Assembly: GCA_017542915.1 (NCBI GenBank)
Contig: JAFXWI010000072.1
Location: 1 to 38,075, forward strand
Length of the DNA: 38,075 bases
DNA from: Paludibacteraceae bacterium
GTDB lineage: Bacteria; Bacteroidota; Bacteroidia; Bacteroidales; Paludibacteraceae
Direction: 5' to 3'
Positions within the stretch are counted from its first letter, which is position 1, and every line of letters starts with the position of its first letter. Under the pieces are notes generated by a model. The model worked only from the letters and a program-made list of their open reading frames with translations, searched no databases and was not told the DNA's origin. Both the position numbers and the translations under genes were made by a program. This document shows, one piece after another, positions 36,411 to 38,075 of this stretch.

Positions 36411-36731
36411 ATGAATGATTTTCAACAACTATGGGTGCTGCTCCGCCAGCACGGCTCGAGCGCCAAACGAGAAACCGAATGTGCGGCACTTTGGGCAACC
36501 TATCCGCCTGAAATGCAACAACGCATCTATAACGCCATTCGCTCCAAACTGGAGCAAGGCAAGTTCGTCCATTACGATCCGGTCCGTGCCTTGGAAGAGA
36601 ATGCTCGTCCTCCACGCCAACAGACCCTCTCTTATGCGGACTACTATGCCCGCTATCACACTACCGAACCCCGTGACGGTTGGCAGATGGCGAACCCGAC
36701 AGGACAAAAAGTCATCTATGTACGGGGATAA
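36411..36731 (+). CDS. Small conserved-looking Bacteroidales protein, function unknown
   Basis: This 106-residue soluble protein starts at ATG 36411 after the tandem-repeat leader. The first half is helical (FQQLWVLLRQHGSSAKRETE, AALWATYPPEMQQRIYNAIR). A proline-rich link follows, then a YADYYARYHTT segment and an ending with GWQMANPTGQKVIYV. There is no signal peptide or membrane helix. I recall proteins with a similar ending next to other small genes in Bacteroidales, but no function. It is the first gene of the 36.4-37.5 kb run and probably depends on promoter copy 1. Confidence 0.68.
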   Translation: MNDFQQLWVLLRQHGSSAKRETECAALWATYPPEMQQRIYNAIRSKLEQGKFVHYDPVRALEENARPPRQQTLSYADYYARYHTTEPRDGWQMANPTGQKVIYVRG

Positions 36732-36798
36732 GGCGAAAGGACATTTTTCATCTTTCACGCATATTTGCGCGAAACAATCGTGCCCATTGTGGGCTAAG

Positions 36799-36866
36799 CC
36801 CCCCCCTTGTCCCTTGCGTCGGGATCTGATCCCGACCCCCCGACCATCGACAAACGACCATCGACA
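36799..36866. other. Intergenic GC-rich patch with C8 tract, 9-bp palindrome and 12-bp direct repeat
   Basis: Eight C in a row lie at 36799-36806. GTCGGGATC (36818-36826) and GATCCCGAC (36828-36836) form a near-perfect palindrome. CGACCATCGACA is repeated at 36841-36852 and 36855-36866. The palindrome has no T-run after it. No coding sequence is supported between 36731 and 36916. Confidence 0.6.
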
Positions 36867-36881
36867 GCCCTTGCATGGACC

Positions 36882-36912
36882 AAAAATTTTAATTTTTAAT
36901 TTTTAATTATTT
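36882..36912. repeat. AT-rich TTTTAATTTTTAATT repeat
   Basis: This is the same repeat type as at 390-428 and on the same strand, here directly before the ATG at 36916. Both flank genes of the small-protein module. Confidence 0.6.
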
Positions 36913-36915
36913 ATT

Positions 36916-37260
36916 ATGGCTAAATGTACCATTGATCCTTTCACAGGACAAATCCTCACCATTTCCGGCAAACTCGGAAACACCCTCTACAAAACCTACC
37001 GCAACGGACAGGTGCGTGCTTATCTTCAGCCCTCCAAACCGGCTCCGCGTTCCAAGCCTCTCTCTGCCAAAGAAATCGCCTCGCGACATCTTTTTGCTAT
37101 CGCCGCCACCGTTACCAAACGACGCATCGAAGCAGGAGACACACGGAGACGGCAACTGATCTTCAAAGAAGTCTATGCTTCCCTCAAAAAACAACTATCG
37201 CATCGGGAGCGGAAAGGGATCGGAACGAGAGCGGAAAGGGGGCAAGTGCTAACTAAATAG
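36916..37260 (+). CDS. Small basic Bacteroidales protein related to the junction-spanning protein
   Basis: This 114-residue basic protein has no signal peptide. The opening MAKCTIDPFTGQILTISGKL and the following GNTLYKTYRNGQVRAYLQP segment suggest a small beta domain. A helical part follows, starting with LSAKEIASRHLFAIAATVTK. This segment aligns with VTAKETKARSRFASVRAAVA of the protein formed across the window ends, and both proteins have a GN(x)L segment before it. The two are probably distant paralogues. The last 18 residues (HRERKGIGTRAERG) are low-complexity. Its function is unknown to me. Confidence 0.7.
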   Translation: MAKCTIDPFTGQILTISGKLGNTLYKTYRNGQVRAYLQPSKPAPRSKPLSAKEIASRHLFAIAATVTKRRIEAGDTRRRQLIFKEVYASLKKQLSHRERKGIGTRAERGQVLTK

Positions 37261-37267
37261 TCTAACG

Positions 37268-37489
37268 ATGAAAAAAAAGTATTATTTTACGGACATTATT
37301 CGCCGTCTCGAAACCCTCCTGCAATGGGAGGTCGGTATGCAAGGATTCAAGATCCTCTTGTACGGCTGGCGTATCAAACATCATTTTCCGGAATACCAGT
37401 TCTATGGTCGCCAGTACATGAATGGTACGGAGATACTTTCATTCTCCGAATATGCAGGATACGACCTCTCCCAAGACCCTCAAAACTAA
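37268..37489 (+). CDS. Small hypothetical protein
   Basis: This is a 73-residue product starting 7 bp after the previous stop, so probably translated from the same transcript. It has a basic start (MKKKYYFTDIIRRLETLLQW) and aromatic-rich middle (LLYGWRIKHHFPEYQFYGRQ) with no clear membrane helix. I do not recognise the family. An overlapping frame at 37324-37578 is less convincing. Confidence 0.5.
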   Translation: MKKKYYFTDIIRRLETLLQWEVGMQGFKILLYGWRIKHHFPEYQFYGRQYMNGTEILSFSEYAGYDLSQDPQN

Positions 37490-37525
37490 AAATCAAGGGT
37501 TTTACTGGATTTCCAAATGCGTTTA

Positions 37526-37579
37526 TTTGGTCATGTCCTAAAAAAGCAGTACCTTTGCACTCGCTTTCGGAAAGATAGG
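37526..37579 (+). promoter_or_regulatory. Promoter-leader module, copy 2
   Basis: TTTG (37526-37529) and TACCTTTG (37550-37557) are 20 bp apart, an ideal Bacteroidetes promoter. GGTCATGTC before and CTTTCGGAAAGATAGG after the -7 box match copy 1 at 36215-36262. The transcript should start near 37564, giving a leader of about 140 nt before the gene at 37704. CTTTCGGAAAG forms a small hairpin at the very 5' end. Confidence 0.75.
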
Positions 37580-37582
37580 ATA

Positions 37583-37660
37583 ATGAGCCGTTCGGGCGTC
37601 TATCGTCTGTCCTCAGTCCGGACGGCTCAGAAAGGGACAATCCGAAAGCAGCGCGCTTAA
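37583..37660 (+). other. Structured leader with a possible 25-residue leader peptide
   Basis: ATG 37583 opens a 25-codon frame (MSRSGVYRLSSVRTAQKGTI and on) that ends at TAA 37658-37660. It overlaps a hairpin between GAGCCGTTCGG (37585-37595) and CCGGACGGCTC (37618-37628), 11 bp with one wobble. The frame is very basic. Whether it is translated is unknown. Confidence 0.35.
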
Positions 37661-37703
37661 ATTCATCCGCCAAGATTGACGGATTCCAAAACCACCCTTA
37701 ACT

Positions 37704-37901
37704 ATGAGCAAGAATCAGATTTACAAGATGGTAGCGACCATCGCGACGGCAATCGTGACCTGCGTTGCTATCGCGTTAGGGTTGCAGTCCTGCACCGCCA
37801 CGCGAGTAGTGAGTACCACGGCATCGTATGTGCAGCACGGCGACACCACAACCACCATCATGACCAAGACCACGGAGACCTACCGTGGCGAGAAACACTA
37901 A
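37704..37901 (+). CDS. Small lipoprotein, Bacteroidales type
   Basis: This 65-residue protein starts with MSKNQIYKMV, has a hydrophobic helix at about 8-27 and a lipobox-like LQSC (Cys30). The short mature part (VVSTTASYVQHGDTTTTIMT and on) is Thr-rich and ends in YRGEKH. It is driven by promoter copy 2 with a long structured leader. I recall small proteins of this form in Bacteroidales gene islands, without known function. The next gene starts 56 bp downstream behind a hairpin. Confidence 0.7.
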   Translation: MSKNQIYKMVATIATAIVTCVAIALGLQSCTATRVVSTTASYVQHGDTTTTIMTKTTETYRGEKH

Positions 37902-37924
37902 TCGTTAAACCTAACCCCCTCTAC

Positions 37925-37951
37925 GCTGACCGGAGGTGAAAAATGGTCAGC
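37925..37951 (+). promoter_or_regulatory. Hairpin carrying a GGAGG ribosome-binding-like site in its loop
   Basis: GCTGACC (37925-37931) pairs perfectly with GGTCAGC (37945-37951); the loop holds GGAGGTG and part of an early ATG at 37943. The start of the junction-spanning gene (37957) is 5 bases after the stem. The ATG at 37943 opens a different frame of only 22 codons, so 37957 is preferred as the true start. The structure could display or hide the ribosome site. Confidence 0.5.
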
Positions 37952-37956
37952 ATGAA

Positions 37957-38075
37957 ATGGCAAAAGCAAAAGTCGGCGCCGCAGGAATTGAGTATATCCA
38001 AGGCGCATTGAAACGACCGAAAAAGTTGAACGGTCACAATCACGGAAATTATCTGGTGGCAACCCACCGCAGTGC
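37957..38075 (+). CDS. N-terminal part of the small protein that continues at base 1
   Basis: ATG 37957 opens a frame (MAKAKVGAAGIEYIQGALKR and on) that is still open at the last base. Codon 35 begins at 38059, the first base of the 17-bp terminal overlap, and falls in register with frame 1 at the window start. Joined, the protein has about 130 residues and ends at 291. The segment RPKKLNGHNHGNYLVATHR crosses the junction without a break, which argues that the joining is real at the gene level. Its function is unknown; it is related to the protein at 36916-37260. Confidence 0.75.
   Translation, partial: MAKAKVGAAGIEYIQGALKRPKKLNGHNHGNYLVATHRS
38059..38075. repeat. 17-bp terminal direct repeat (identical to bases 1-17)
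   Basis: The last 17 bases, gcaacccaccgcagtgc, are the same as the first 17. A match of this length exactly at both edges is not expected by chance. It points to a circular molecule of 38,058 bp or to a contig collapsed at a repeated gene. Confidence 0.9.

Noticed and set aside
36799..36806. C8 tract as a phase-variation switch
   Set aside because: It is between genes and outside any promoter spacing that I can recognise, so slippage would have no clear effect.

Overview
The window reads as a Bacteroidales genome segment. It has Bacteroidetes-type promoters (a -33 TTG/TTTG and a -7 TAnnTTTG box about 20 bp apart), two SusC/SusD outer-membrane pairs, many Bacteroidetes lipoproteins, and secreted proteins sharing one short C-terminal tail. 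No rRNA, tRNA, CRISPR array, transposase, integrase, relaxase or replication gene was found.

The first and last 17 bases are identical (1-17 = 38059-38075). A reading frame that starts at 37957 runs through this overlap and stops at 291, giving one intact protein of about 130 residues. The sequence therefore closes on itself into a possible 38,058-bp circle, or it is a contig collapsed at a repeated gene family.

Region A (about 0.4-14.5 kb) is a fructan, probably levan, utilization locus. In order it holds a membrane-spanning sugar sensor fused to an AraC DNA-binding domain, a GH32 exo-type lipoprotein, an FHS-family sugar transporter, a PfkB fructokinase, SusC, SusD, a DUF4960-type surface glycan-binding lipoprotein, an endo-levanase-like GH32 lipoprotein and a small secreted protein, ending at a clear terminator. 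The inferred route is: surface endo-cleavage, capture by SusCD and the binding protein, periplasmic release of fructose, sensing and uptake of fructose, then phosphorylation.

Region B (14.6-15.75 kb, minus strand) is a lone AAA_14/DUF4143 ATPase between the two sugar loci.

Region C (about 16-28.2 kb, perhaps to 35.9 kb) is an alpha-1,6-glucan (dextran-type) locus: a TPR/one-TM/HTH regulator (DUF6377-like), SusC, SusD, a SusE/F-like binding lipoprotein, GH66 dextranase, GH97 alpha-glucosidase and a secreted carbohydrate-binding-like protein. These are followed by a 1,946-residue mosaic repeat protein, a small one-TM protein and a second FHS-family transporter. Levan and dextran are both made outside cells from sucrose, so the window looks like a locus specialised on sucrose-derived polysaccharides.

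Region D (35.9-38.07 kb plus 1-291) is a set of small Bacteroidales-type genes with duplicated promoter-leader modules, hairpins, short tandem repeats and two related small basic proteins, one of which spans the closing junction. Its function is unknown to me. AT-rich AAATTAAAAATT-type repeats are scattered between genes and have entered coding sequence in at least two places.
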